Source: Desulfoluna butyratoxydans
GTDB taxonomy: Bacteria; Desulfobacterota; Desulfobacteria; Desulfobacterales; Desulfolunaceae
Assembly (NCBI RefSeq): GCF_900699765.1
Contig: NZ_CAADHO010000004.1
Coordinates: 62,001-126,000, forward strand
Direction: 5' to 3'
Length of the DNA stretch: 64,000 nucleotides
Shown piece after piece: positions 33,298 through 41,439 of this stretch (position 1 is its first letter; each line of letters opens with the position of its first letter). A model generated the notes under the pieces. That model made no database searches. It was not told the DNA's origin and saw nothing but the letters and a program-made list of their open reading frames with translations. The position numbers and the translations under genes are program-made.

Positions 33298-34671
33298 TTA
33301 GTTTTTCAGGCTGTGGATGGGCGCCGGAATGCGACCCCCGTGGAGGACGAAGTCGTTGCGGCCCTGGCAGTTTTTCACGTCGATGATGGTGGCGTGGCCC
33401 AGGAGGCCCCCGTAGTGGGCGCTCTCTCCGGCCACTTTGCCGGGCACGGGGATGAGGCGGCAGGCGGTGGTCTTGTTGTTGATCATGCCGATGGCCATCT
33501 CGTCGGCGATGATCCCTGCGATGGTCTCCTCGGAGGTGGCACCGGGGATGGCCACCATGTCCAGGCCCACGGAGCAGACGCAGGTCATGGCTTCCAGCTT
33601 TTCGATGTTGAGGAAGCCCTTCTGGCAGGCCTCTTCAATGTTCAGGTCCTCGCTCACAGGGATAAAGGCGCCGGAGAGGCCGCCCACGTGGGAGCTTGCA
33701 AAGGCGCCGCCTTTTTTCACGGCGTCGTTGAGCATGGCAAGGGCTGCGGTGCTGCCCGGTGCGCCGATGCTGATGAGGCCCAGGCTCTGGAAAATTTCGC
33801 CCACGCTGTCGCCCACGGTGGGGGTGGGGGCCAGGGAGAGGTCCACCACGCCGAAGGGGATGTCGAGGGTCTGGGCCACTTCGCGGCCGATGAGCTCGCC
33901 CACCCGGGTGACCTTGCAGGCCGTGCGTTTGATGATTTCGGCGATGTCGCCGAGGCCCAGGTTGGGCTTGGCTTCCACGGCGCGGTCAATGGCACGCTTC
34001 ACCACGCCGGGGCCGCTGACCCCCACGTTGATGACGGCGTCGGCTTCGCCGGTGCCGAGGTAGGCCCCGGCCATGAAGGGCACGTCCTGGGGGATGTTGC
34101 AGAAGACGCAGAGTTTGGCCACGGCAAGGCCGTCCTTGTCGGCGGTGAGGGCAGCCCCGCGCTTGATGGCCTGGGCCATGAGGAGCACCGCGTCCATGTT
34201 GATACCTGCCCGGGTGGAGCCCACGTTCACCGAGGCGCAGATGCGCTCGGTCTGGGTGAGGGCTTCGGGGATGGCTTCGATGAGGGCCCGGTCTCCGTTG
34301 GCCATGCCTTTTTCCACCAGGGCGGAGAAGCCGCCGATGAAGTCCACGCCCACTTCCACGGCAATGTCGTTCAAGGTTTTGGCGATCTCAACCATCTGGT
34401 CGGCGTTGAAGGGGGCGGCCACCACGGCGATGGGGCTGATGGAGATACGTTTGTTCACCACCTCGATGCCGTATTTGTCTCCGATGGCGTTGCAGGTGGC
34501 CACAAGGGGACCTGCAAGGCGGGTGATTTTTTTGCGCAGGTTGGACTTGAAGGTCTCCAGGTCGTGGCTGGCGCAGTCAAAGAGGTTGATCCCGAGGGTC
34601 ACGGTACGGACGTCGAGGTGCTCGTATTTGAGCATCTCCACGGTGGATATCAGTTCGTTATCGCTAAGCAT
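33298..34671 (-). CDS. UPF0210 / PFL-fold family protein
   Basis: 457 residues, full length for the DUF711/UPF0210 family. The family has a pyruvate formate-lyase-like barrel fold but no known activity. Recognised by VRTVTLGINLFDCASHDLETF near the N-terminus, NVGSTRAGINMDAVLLMA, GVSGPGVVKRAI, LSLAPTPTVGDSVGEI and the C-terminal VPVSEDLNIEEA-type region. AGGA lies 7 bases before ATG 34671. It is the second gene of a two-gene operon behind an ACT-domain protein (55-bp gap), the arrangement usual for this family, which suggests the ACT protein senses a ligand for it. Confidence 0.92.
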   Translation of the reverse strand: MLSDNELISTVEMLKYEHLDVRTVTLGINLFDCASHDLETFKSNLRKKITRLAGPLVATCNAIGDKYGIEVVNKRISISPIAVVAAPFNADQMVEIAKTLNDIAVEVGVDFIGGFSALVEKGMANGDRALIEAIPEALTQTERICASVNVGSTRAGINMDAVLLMAQAIKRGAALTADKDGLAVAKLCVFCNIPQDVPFMAGAYLGTGEADAVINVGVSGPGVVKRAIDRAVEAKPNLGLGDIAEIIKRTACKVTRVGELIGREVAQTLDIPFGVVDLSLAPTPTVGDSVGEIFQSLGLISIGAPGSTAALAMLNDAVKKGGAFASSHVGGLSGAFIPVSEDLNIEEACQKGFLNIEKLEAMTCVCSVGLDMVAIPGATSEETIAGIIADEMAIGMINNKTTACRLIPVPGKVAGESAHYGGLLGHATIIDVKNCQGRNDFVLHGGRIPAPIHSLKN

Positions 34672-34726
34672 GGTCTGTTCCTGACATGTTTTTTTGCTTC
34701 ATTGGTAAAGACGGCGGTGGCGCACA

Positions 34727-35278
34727 TCAAATGCGGTTCACCGTGTCGAAGATGTTCTTGTGCTGGAAGGTGAGGGCCAGGTTGAGGCTGGCTGCCTTCT
34801 CTTTGAGGGTGGCAGAGAGAATGTGCCGGTCCACGGTATCAGGGACCAGGATCTCGTAGACCATGATGTTTCGCTCCGGGTTGTCTCCGCCTTCGAACAC
34901 GGCCGTCAGGTTGATGATGTTGACGCCCGCTTCGGCGATGACATTGGAGATGTCGTACACCAGTCCCTTGCTGTCCGGCCCGATGGTGGTGATGATAAAG
35001 TGCTCGCCTTCACACTCGACCTGGGGTGCGTTAACGTCCAGAGGGCTGATGTGGATCTGGAGGCCATCTTCCTGAAAGGCGCCGTTGAATGCCTCGGTGA
35101 CCGTTTCCAGATCAGTACCCGCCGGCATGGAGACAATGTAAAGACCCGCAAATTCGGACTGAAGGATGGTCTGGCTGACATTTTCTATGTTGCAGTCCAG
35201 CTGCAGAAGAACCCGGGCCACCGATGAGACGATGCCGGGCCGGTCTTTTCCGATTACCGTGATGATGATCTTGCTCAT
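34727..35278 (-). CDS. Double ACT-domain protein
   Basis: 183 residues, two ACT domains in tandem (about 1-85 and 90-175): KIIITVIGKDRPGIVSSVARVLLQLDCNIENVSQTI and FIITTIGPDSKGLVYDISNVIAEAGVNIINLTAVF. It is similar in organisation to GcvR-type and UPF0237-like regulatory proteins that bind amino acids. First gene of an operon with the UPF0210 protein. Weak ribosome site (AGG 8 bases upstream). A regulatory or ligand-sensing role is inferred. Confidence 0.88.
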   Translation of the reverse strand: MSKIIITVIGKDRPGIVSSVARVLLQLDCNIENVSQTILQSEFAGLYIVSMPAGTDLETVTEAFNGAFQEDGLQIHISPLDVNAPQVECEGEHFIITTIGPDSKGLVYDISNVIAEAGVNIINLTAVFEGGDNPERNIMVYEILVPDTVDRHILSATLKEKAASLNLALTFQHKNIFDTVNRI

Positions 35279-36013
35279 GTGTACAACCTGACTCTGTGAT
35301 GTTGGTGTGGCCGCCCGAAGGGTCGGTCACCGTAATAAAATGGGCTGTCGGGAACGTCTCGTTCCGTGCCTTTCGGCAAGATATGGGTTTGTGATTGCGT
35401 AAATCAGAAGCCCGATCCGTGATTTCAGCCTTGAAATATCAATCGCGTCGTTCCCTTCGGGTTGACACGATGTGTGTTATGTACCATGAACGCATCGGCA
35501 TGAACACCATTATTATTACCAAATAGCGGCTTTCGGGGGTGGGGGGGAGGGGTGGCGCAGAGGGGCTGGCCTGTGGCGTTGCGGAAAACCTCAATGGGTG
35601 GGTTGTGATTCGATGCTACCTGCTGTTTCAAGGGGCAAATACCGCTTTAAACGGAGACCGTACCCTTGGCTGGAGTGCTACATAAAAAGTAGGCTGCGTA
35701 TTTGCGCAGTGGAAATCGGGCGGATGCCGGGTCGGGCGGAATCCACGATTCTTATGGCAGAGCTGTTTCCACGGGCTTTCCTTTTTTGTGGGGGAAATGT
35801 TGGGGAAGGGGTTGAAAAATCCGTGATCCTTTTTACAATATGCTTGATACAGTGGGTATAACTTTCATGGATCCATGGGGGAGGCCGGATGCACAGCAAG
35901 GCCTTAAGGGAGATTCATAAAGGGCTCTGCTGTCGGTACGATATGGACGAAACCTAAAGGAAACCATTCAATCCGACCTCTAAAGACTGGAGAGTTGTGG
36001 CACAGGAGATACC
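35279..36013. other. Intergenic region without recognisable features
   Basis: 735 bp between the divergent ACT and DHH-CBS genes. No ORF with a good ribosome site and plausible composition, no RNA gene and no member of the repeat families was found. Confidence 0.5.
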
Positions 36014-37315
36014 ATGCAGATCGTGACGACCCACAAGGGGACCGACTTTGACGGGTTGGCCTCCCTTATTGCCGCCACCATGATTTACCCGGATGCGGTT
36101 CCGGTTCTTCCCAAAAGCGTCAACGCCAATGTTCGGGCCTTCATGGCCATTCACAAGGATCTGTTCGAGATCCTCCACCCGCGAGAGATCAATCTGGATG
36201 AGGTGACCCAGCTCATTGTGGTGGACACCAACAGCTGGAAGCGCCTGGACGGGTTTGCCCCGTTGCAGGAGCGGGACGATCTCACCATTCATATCTGGGA
36301 CCATCACCACGGCGGTGACATCAAGGCAGACATGGTTCGAAACGAGGGTTATGGCTCTGCCGTCACCCACCTCATTCTCGAACTGGAAGCCCGGCGCATG
36401 GTCCTTACCCCCATTTTGGCGACCCTGTTTCTTATCGGCATTTATGAGGACACCGGAAGCCTCACCTACCCTTCCACCACCCCCGAAGACGCCCGGGCCG
36501 TTGCCTGGCTTCTGGATCGAAAGGCCGATCTCTCCGTTTTAAGCGGGTTTCTCAAGCAGGTGTACGGTGAAAAACAGAAGTCCGTGCTCTTTGAGATGAT
36601 GAAGAACCCGGAGAGGCGCAAGGTCAACGGTTACACCCTCTCCTTTGCGGCGGTGCCCATCGAGGGCCATGTGGCCAACCTCTCCGTGGTTGTGAACATG
36701 TTCCTTGACCTGGAAAACAGCGACGCGGCCTTCGGCGTCTTCTACGACGGGGAGGGCAGCAAGTGTATGATCATCGGCCGCAGCACGGCCGAAAATCTGG
36801 ACATGGGAAAACTTATGCGCACCCTGGGGGGCGGCGGCCATCCCGGGGCAGGGGCAGCCCAGTTCAAGTCCGATTTCCACAATCCCGATGCCGTCTTTAC
36901 GATGCTTTGCAACCTCGTGGAGAACGACCAGGTGGCTTCGGTTCAGCTGGGGGATATCATGAGCTTTCCCGTGGTCTCCGTGGAGGCCACCACCCCCATG
37001 GAAACCCTGGGCGAGCTCCTTCGGGAGCGGGGCTGCACCGGAGTGCCGGTCACCGACAACGGCAAGGTGGTGGGAGTGATTTCCCGGCGCGACTTCAAAA
37101 AAATCCGCAAGGAGAAGCAGCTTAAATCCCCGGTCAAAGCCTACATGACCCCGTCCGTGGTGGAGATCGAAGCCGAAAAGAGCCCTCTGGAGGCGGCACG
37201 TCTCATGATCAAACATGATATCGGCCGGGTGCCCGTGGTGGAGGATGGCAGGATGATCGGTATTGTTACCCGCACCGACGTGATGCGCTACTACTACGAC
37301 CTCATCCCCGATTAA
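36014..37315 (+). CDS. DHH/DHHA1 phosphoesterase with two CBS domains
   Basis: 433 residues. N-terminal DHH phosphoesterase domain (TTHKGTDFDGLASL, VDTNSW, the DHHHGG motif near residue 97, IYEDTGSLTY), then DHHA1 with the signature LGGGGHPGAGAA (about 275-286), then two CBS domains (MSFPVVSVEATTPMETLGEL, MTPSVVEIEAEKSPLEAARL). The same order opens the long bacterial tRNA nucleotidyltransferases, but here the nucleotidyltransferase/head part is missing and the protein ends with the second CBS. Likely a nanoRNase- or cyclic-dinucleotide-type phosphodiesterase regulated by adenine nucleotides; this is inference. CAGGAG lies 8 bases before ATG 36014. Confidence 0.88.
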   Translation: MQIVTTHKGTDFDGLASLIAATMIYPDAVPVLPKSVNANVRAFMAIHKDLFEILHPREINLDEVTQLIVVDTNSWKRLDGFAPLQERDDLTIHIWDHHHGGDIKADMVRNEGYGSAVTHLILELEARRMVLTPILATLFLIGIYEDTGSLTYPSTTPEDARAVAWLLDRKADLSVLSGFLKQVYGEKQKSVLFEMMKNPERRKVNGYTLSFAAVPIEGHVANLSVVVNMFLDLENSDAAFGVFYDGEGSKCMIIGRSTAENLDMGKLMRTLGGGGHPGAGAAQFKSDFHNPDAVFTMLCNLVENDQVASVQLGDIMSFPVVSVEATTPMETLGELLRERGCTGVPVTDNGKVVGVISRRDFKKIRKEKQLKSPVKAYMTPSVVEIEAEKSPLEAARLMIKHDIGRVPVVEDGRMIGIVTRTDVMRYYYDLIPD

Positions 37316-37329
37316 AAAAATTTTCATGA

Positions 37330-37396
37330 AAAATATTGGCCCACAGATTAAGGTGTTTCCCTGAATTCTATCCATTTTGATGTGGGCCAATATTTT
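37330..37396. repeat. 16-bp inverted repeat downstream of the DHH-CBS gene
   Basis: AAAATATTGGCCCACA (37330-37345) and its exact inverse TGTGGGCCAATATTTT (37381-37396), separated by 35 bases. The A/T ends make it terminator-like in both directions, but the loop is long. Function unknown. Confidence 0.7.
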
Positions 37397-37540
37397 CCAC
37401 CCTCCCGGCGTGAAAATTCGTCGCGGGGTTGGTGAGCTTTTACCTTTTCTTTTTATAATGTGTTGTTACCTGTTTTTTCATATCTATGCCCTATATCGGC
37501 CTTTTCCTCCATCGTATGAACCCCAATCCCCCTGTATCTG

Positions 37541-38010
37541 CGAAGCGTAGGGTGCGGCCCCCGCACCGCAAAACGGTACGCGAGGCCATCGGCTTTGGCT
37601 ACAGCCAACGCCATTTTACGACGCCGTAACCCATCCGTTTTCTTCGGTAATTGACGGTGCGCACGGCGCACCCTACGGGACACCGGCCTTTTGCCGCCAT
37701 GGTGAAAACGATTCCCTGTCCCCACGGAACTCCCGGTCCCGCCGGGGCTGCGAAGCGTAGGGTGCGGCCCCTGCACCACAAACGTAACGCGAGACCATCG
37801 GCTTTGGCCACAGCCAACGCCATTTTACGACGCCGTAACCCATCCGTTTTCTCCGGTAATTGACGGTGCGCACGGCGCACCCTACGGGACGCCGGCCTTT
37901 TGCCGCCATGGCGAAAACGATTCCCTGTCCCCACGGAACTCCCGGTCCCGCTTGGGCTGCGAAGCGTAGGGTGCGGCCCCCGCACCGCAAACGTAACGTG
38001 AGGCCAGAAG
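37541..38010. repeat. Tandem repeat of about 210 bp (two and a quarter copies)
   Basis: Units begin with CGAAGCGTAGGGTGCGGCCC at 37541, 37751 and 37960 (periods 210 and 209). Each unit contains GTAGGGTGCGG and, inverted, GGTGCGCACGGCGCACCCTAC, giving long possible stems. The third unit is cut after about 50 bases, at the end of the cobalamin adenosyltransferase gene. No real gene is seen in it. Confidence 0.85.
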
Positions 38011-38012
38011 CT

Positions 38013-38570
38013 TTAGAAATCAACCCCCGGCTGGGGCTCGATGCCTTTTCTGTAGGCGTGCTTGATTTCGCGGACTTCGCTTGCGGTGTCGGCTCTGTCG
38101 ATGATTTCGGGGTGGGCGTCCCTGCCGGTGAGGACCAGGTGGAGGGGGGCCGGGCGTTTGTGCAGGAGGGCATGGACCTGATCAAGGTCCACGAGGTTGA
38201 GGTGAAGGGCGTTGTTGATTTCATCGAGGATAAGGAGGTCAAAGCGGCCCGAGGCTATTTTGTCGTGGGCCAGGGCCACGGCATCCTGGGCGTTTTTCCG
38301 GTGTTCGGCGTGGGAGTATGGGTTGCCTTCGATGCCGCAGAAGCCTTTGCCGGTGGCGGTGAGCTCCACCAGGCCGCCGAGCTTTTTAACTCCGTCCCAC
38401 TCCCCGGAGTAGAGATCCCCTTTCATAAACTGGATAATGCAGGTCTTCATGCCGTGGCCTGCGGCCCGCAGGGCCATGCCCATGGCGCTGGTGGTCTTGC
38501 CTTTGCCGTAGCCGGTGATGACCACCACAAGGCCGCATCTCTCCTTGGGTTCGAATGTTCTGATCTCCAT
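38013..38570 (-). CDS. cobO: Cob(I)alamin adenosyltransferase (CobA/BtuR type)
   Basis: 185 residues. P-loop VVVITGYGKGKTTSAMGMALRA near the N-terminus, then FMKGDLYSGEWDGV and the Walker-B-like LLILDEINNALHLNLVDL, then LVLTGRDAHPEIIDRAD, all typical of the CobA/CobO/BtuR family. It transfers the 5'-deoxyadenosyl group of ATP to cob(I)alamin, the last step of coenzyme B12 salvage or synthesis. Single gene; the ribosome site (AGGA) is modest. The C-terminal end touches the repeat at 37541-38010. Fits an organism whose Wood-Ljungdahl enzymes need corrinoids, although those use methyl-corrinoid. Confidence 0.92.
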   Translation of the reverse strand: MEIRTFEPKERCGLVVVITGYGKGKTTSAMGMALRAAGHGMKTCIIQFMKGDLYSGEWDGVKKLGGLVELTATGKGFCGIEGNPYSHAEHRKNAQDAVALAHDKIASGRFDLLILDEINNALHLNLVDLDQVHALLHKRPAPLHLVLTGRDAHPEIIDRADTASEVREIKHAYRKGIEPQPGVDF

Positions 38571-38637
38571 GGCAGTGTCCTGATGGCATGCATGACATCC
38601 AAGGGGGGGCGTATTTTGTGCTTCCCCAGCGGAGATA

Positions 38638-38678
38638 CCCCGGGCAATGCCGTTAACACGATGTCGGCTTGCCCGGGG
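38638..38678. other. Inverted repeat between adenosyltransferase and receiver genes
   Basis: CCCCGGGCAA...TTGCCCGGGG with an inner GCCG/CGGC and about 13 bases in the loop. It could form a strong stem at the 3' end of the receiver transcript (minus strand), but no U-run follows on that strand. Confidence 0.5.
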
Positions 38679-38701
38679 AATCCGTTTTTGTGGCGATGGC
38701 C

Positions 38702-39091
38702 TTACAGCAGAAGTCGTTTGACGCCTGCAACGATCTCTTCGGTGGAATCGGGACCCTTGGGAATGTAGTCATCGGCCTCCATGGCCCGCCCGTCGTAATG
38801 GGAGTAGCGGGTTGAGCCCACGTGGTCGGCCACGGCGGTGAGCATGAGGATGGGAATTCCCTCGTACTTTTCGTCGTTTTTCAGCTGGTCGCAGACCGCG
38901 TAGCCATCCATCTCCGGCATCATGACGTCAAGGACAATGGCGTCCGGGGGGTTGGCCTCCACCTTGGCGATGGCCTCGCTGCCGTTGTAGGCCACCTCGG
39001 TGAGGAACCCCTCTCTTTCGAGCCTTTTTTTGATGACGAGGGTCATATCAGGTTCGTCATCCACCACAAGAACACGCTTTTTTTCTGTCAT
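38702..39091 (-). CDS. Single-domain response regulator (receiver)
   Basis: 129 residues, one CheY-like receiver and nothing else. The acidic pocket VVDDEPD, phosphorylated Asp55 (VLDVMMPEMDGY), LTA threonine region and the conserved lysine in YIPKGPDS are all present. The start at 39091 has AAGGAGG 5 bases upstream; an earlier in-frame start would add a 21-residue extension. It lies directly downstream of metF (182-bp gap) and may be part of the same minus-strand transcript. No kinase is adjacent. Confidence 0.9.
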   Translation of the reverse strand: MTEKKRVLVVDDEPDMTLVIKKRLEREGFLTEVAYNGSEAIAKVEANPPDAIVLDVMMPEMDGYAVCDQLKNDEKYEGIPILMLTAVADHVGSTRYSHYDGRAMEADDYIPKGPDSTEEIVAGVKRLLL

Positions 39092-39273
39092 GGCAACCTC
39101 CTTGATCGGCATGGGTTGATGGCTCAGGTGCGGTCCGGCATCCGTGGTGTCCAACCGGGTCCGGTCGCGCCTTTCCGGGCGGTTTCCCGCCCGGCCAGGG
39201 TGTGGGGTATGGGGGGCAAGGGCAGGTCCTTGCGGTCATGCTCCGGGGGTGTTTCAGTAGTGATGTCAAAGGT

Positions 39274-40254
39274 TCAGGGGGCCGCTGCTGAAGCGGGCAT
39301 CGGCGTGGCTTCTTCCAGCTCCGGCCTGGGGTAGAGCCCGGCCCGCTTAACGATTTCGGGGACCTTCTCCTCCCACTCGATGGCCATAACGTGGAATCCG
39401 CAGACCCCCTCCACCTCCTTGAGGCGTTCGATGGTCTCCAGGCAGATGGCGATGCCTTCGTCTGCCTGTTTCTCTTTGGGGGTGTCGCTCATGCGTTTGA
39501 CCAGCTCTTCGGGAACATCGATGCCCGGGACGCGGCTGCGCATGTATTTGGCCATGCCCGCGGTCTTGAAGGGGGTGACCCCTGCAAGGATGTAGGTCTG
39601 CTCGTGGAGGCCCCGGTCCCGGACTCCTTGCATCCACGCCTCGAATTTATCAACGTTGTAGATGCACTGGGTCTGGATGAACTCGGCCCCGGCGGCGATC
39701 TTCTTGGCCAGGCGTGGGACCCGGATCTCAAAGGGATCGGCAAAGGGGTTGGCCGCCGCTCCGATGAACATCTCCGGCGGGCGGCTGATGGCGTCTCCAC
39801 CGATGAAGGTGCCGTCGTCACGCATCTGCCGAACCACCTGGAGGAGCTGCATGGAGTCCAGGTCGTGGACGTTCTGACCGGTCTTGCAGTCCCCGAAGCT
39901 CTGGTGGTCGCCGGTGAGGCAGAGGATGTTGTTGATGTCAAAGGAGGCTGCCCCCAGGATATCGCTTTGCAGGGCGATGCGGTTTTTGTCCCGGGTGACC
40001 ATCTGGAGAACAGGCTCCAGCCCTGCCTGTTTCAGCCGGATGGAGGCGGCCAGGCTGCAGAGCCGGGTCATGGAGGTCTGATTGTCCGTGACGTTCACCA
40101 CGTCGACGTAACCTTTGAGCATGGCGCCCTTGGTCTCCAGTACGTTGCCGTCTGTTCCCCTGGGGGGGCCGCATTCGGAGGTGACGGCCAGATGACCCTG
40201 GGCCAGGACGTGTTCCAGGCGGCTTGCGGTGCGCGGGGTACGTTTGGGTCTCAT
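39274..40254 (-). CDS. metF: Methylenetetrahydrofolate reductase (MetF)
   Basis: 326 residues, FAD-binding TIM-barrel of the MTHFR family. It contains AVTSECGPPRGTD, DVVNVTDNQTSMTRLCSLAASIRL, the FAD-pocket segment NNILCLTGDHQSFGDCKTG, GAAANPFADP and AGAEFIQTQCIYN, as well as a C-terminal helical part. It interconverts 5,10-methylene- and 5-methyl-tetrahydrofolate. Start ATG 40254 has AGGAGG 9 bases upstream and overlaps the metV stop codon by ATGA. In Moorella-type acetogens the MetF-MetV pair forms a complex with HdrABC and MvhD; the same six genes are contiguous here. Confidence 0.93.
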   Translation of the reverse strand: MRPKRTPRTASRLEHVLAQGHLAVTSECGPPRGTDGNVLETKGAMLKGYVDVVNVTDNQTSMTRLCSLAASIRLKQAGLEPVLQMVTRDKNRIALQSDILGAASFDINNILCLTGDHQSFGDCKTGQNVHDLDSMQLLQVVRQMRDDGTFIGGDAISRPPEMFIGAAANPFADPFEIRVPRLAKKIAAGAEFIQTQCIYNVDKFEAWMQGVRDRGLHEQTYILAGVTPFKTAGMAKYMRSRVPGIDVPEELVKRMSDTPKEKQADEGIAICLETIERLKEVEGVCGFHVMAIEWEEKVPEIVKRAGLYPRPELEEATPMPASAAAP

Positions 40255-40919
40255 TGTTTCAAATCCTCCTGTTCCAGGGTTCTCGGACCGCCGGCCCGGT
40301 CCGTGGACCAGTCCTGGATGGGGGAGAGCTCTTCGTAGCGGTCCATCTGGTTGAGCTCCCTGAGGCGGTCCACGATGAGCTGCCAGGCACACGGGGTGTT
40401 TTTGTTGATCTCGCAGCGTCCGTCCACCGAGCCGCCGCAGGGGCCGTTTAAGACCCGCTTGGCGCAGCGCGAAATGGGGCAGATGCCGCCGGTGCGTCCG
40501 AGGACACAGCTTCCGCAGGCCTGACATCGTTCGGAGAAGACCCCTTCGGTCTCCACTCCCCCTAAAAAGGTGGTGTTCAGGGCCGGAAAGACCGGCTTGT
40601 CCTTCCAGAAGGCGGCGATGAACTGCACGCCGATGCCGCAGGCCGTGGAGAGCACCGCGTCGGCCCCGGCAATGGCCCCATGCACAGGGGCAAAAAACTC
40701 CTCTTCGCATTGCCGCTCCACGCCACCTTCGGTGATCTCCATGGTGACGCCTTCCTTGCTTGCCTTCATGCGGAGCAGGGAGGCGATGATCCCGGCCTCT
40801 TTGCTTCCCCCCTCATGGCAGACCGCCACACAGGTGTTGCAGCCCAGCACGAGCAGGCGTTTCTGGTCTTTGACCATCTCCCAGATCTCTTCCAACGGTT
40901 TCTGCTGTCCGACGATCAT
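40251..40919 (-). CDS. metV: Zinc/Fe-S methylenetetrahydrofolate reductase partner (MetV)
   Basis: 222 residues. Matches the MTHFR C-terminal-domain protein MetV: an N-terminal Rossmann-like part (LLVLGCNTCVAVCHEGGSKEAG) and a cysteine-rich C-terminus (CQACGSCVLGRTGGICPISRCAK, NGPCGGSVDGRCEIN) that would hold metal centres passing electrons to MetF. Coupled by ATGA to mvhD upstream and metF downstream. AAGGAGA lies 6 bases before ATG 40919. Confidence 0.92.
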   Translation of the reverse strand: MIVGQQKPLEEIWEMVKDQKRLLVLGCNTCVAVCHEGGSKEAGIIASLLRMKASKEGVTMEITEGGVERQCEEEFFAPVHGAIAGADAVLSTACGIGVQFIAAFWKDKPVFPALNTTFLGGVETEGVFSERCQACGSCVLGRTGGICPISRCAKRVLNGPCGGSVDGRCEINKNTPCAWQLIVDRLRELNQMDRYEELSPIQDWSTDRAGGPRTLEQEDLKQ

Positions 40920-41392
40920 CGCTTGTCTCCTTGATGGGGTTCTCCGAAGGGCGATGGCCCGAGTTCTCGCACGGTTTCCGTAAATTCACGGCAGATCTCC
41001 GCCCACCTCGGTCCCATGGCGGCGGAGAGGTTGAACATTTCAAGGCGCTCCGGCTCCAGGCCCACCTGGGCGATGAGTTGCTTAAGACGGGTGACGCGCT
41101 TGGCTGCGTTTGTATTTCCTTCCAGGAAATGACATTGGCCCTGGAGTCAACCCGCCACGAAGATGCCGTCAAATCCCCGTTCAAAGGCCTTGAGCACATA
41201 GCCGTGGTCCAGCTTGCCCGTGCAGGGCAGCCGGATGGTTTTGACGTTGGTGGGGTAGGAAAGACGCATCACCCCGGCCAGATCGGCCGCTGCAAAGGCA
41301 CAGTAGTGACAGGCAAAGGCAAGGATCTTGGGCTGCCATGCCGGTGCCGCGCCATGCGCTTCGGTCTCCATTTTTGTTACCAAATCAGCCAT
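40916..41392 (-). CDS. mvhD: Hydrogenase/Hdr iron-sulfur subunit MvhD, a selenoprotein (in-frame TGA = selenocysteine)
   Basis: 158 residues when the TGA at 41149-41147 is read as selenocysteine (residue 82). Before it the protein reads KILAFACHYCAFAAADLAG...FDGIFVAG; after it LQGQCHFLEGNTNAAKRV...TETVRELGPSPF. MvhD proteins have Gly-Cys-His-x-Gly-Asp-Cys-His here, so the TGA replaces exactly the first conserved cysteine. Both halves are conserved MvhD sequence, in one frame, and the protein ends by an ATGA overlap with metV. Selenocysteine at this site is known for VhuD of methanogens. A hairpin directly follows the TGA. MvhD passes electrons to HdrA; GGAGG lies 4 bases before ATG 41392. An annotator treating TGA as a stop would miss half the gene. 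Confidence 0.9.
41121..41145 (-). promoter_or_regulatory. SECIS-like hairpin of mvhD
   Basis: Read on the minus strand right after the TGA, TCCAGG...CCTGGA forms a 6-bp stem, with an inner AAT-GTC-ATT extension. The apical GUC is 13 bases beyond the TGA. The position and GU in the apical loop fit a bacterial SECIS; the distance is at the short end. Confidence 0.65.
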
Positions 41393-41439
41393 GGGTCCTC
41401 CATGTGTTTGGATATCCGTTGGAAACGGGTTGTGACGGA

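Noticed and set aside
35598..35861. 87-codon ORF between the ACT and DHH-CBS genes
   Set aside because: No ribosome-binding site and unusual composition; no recognisable domain.
40813..41199. Separate minus-strand gene overlapping the second half of mvhD in another frame
   Set aside because: Its protein is Ser/Pro/Arg-rich without homology, whereas the mvhD frame continues conserved sequence beyond the TGA.
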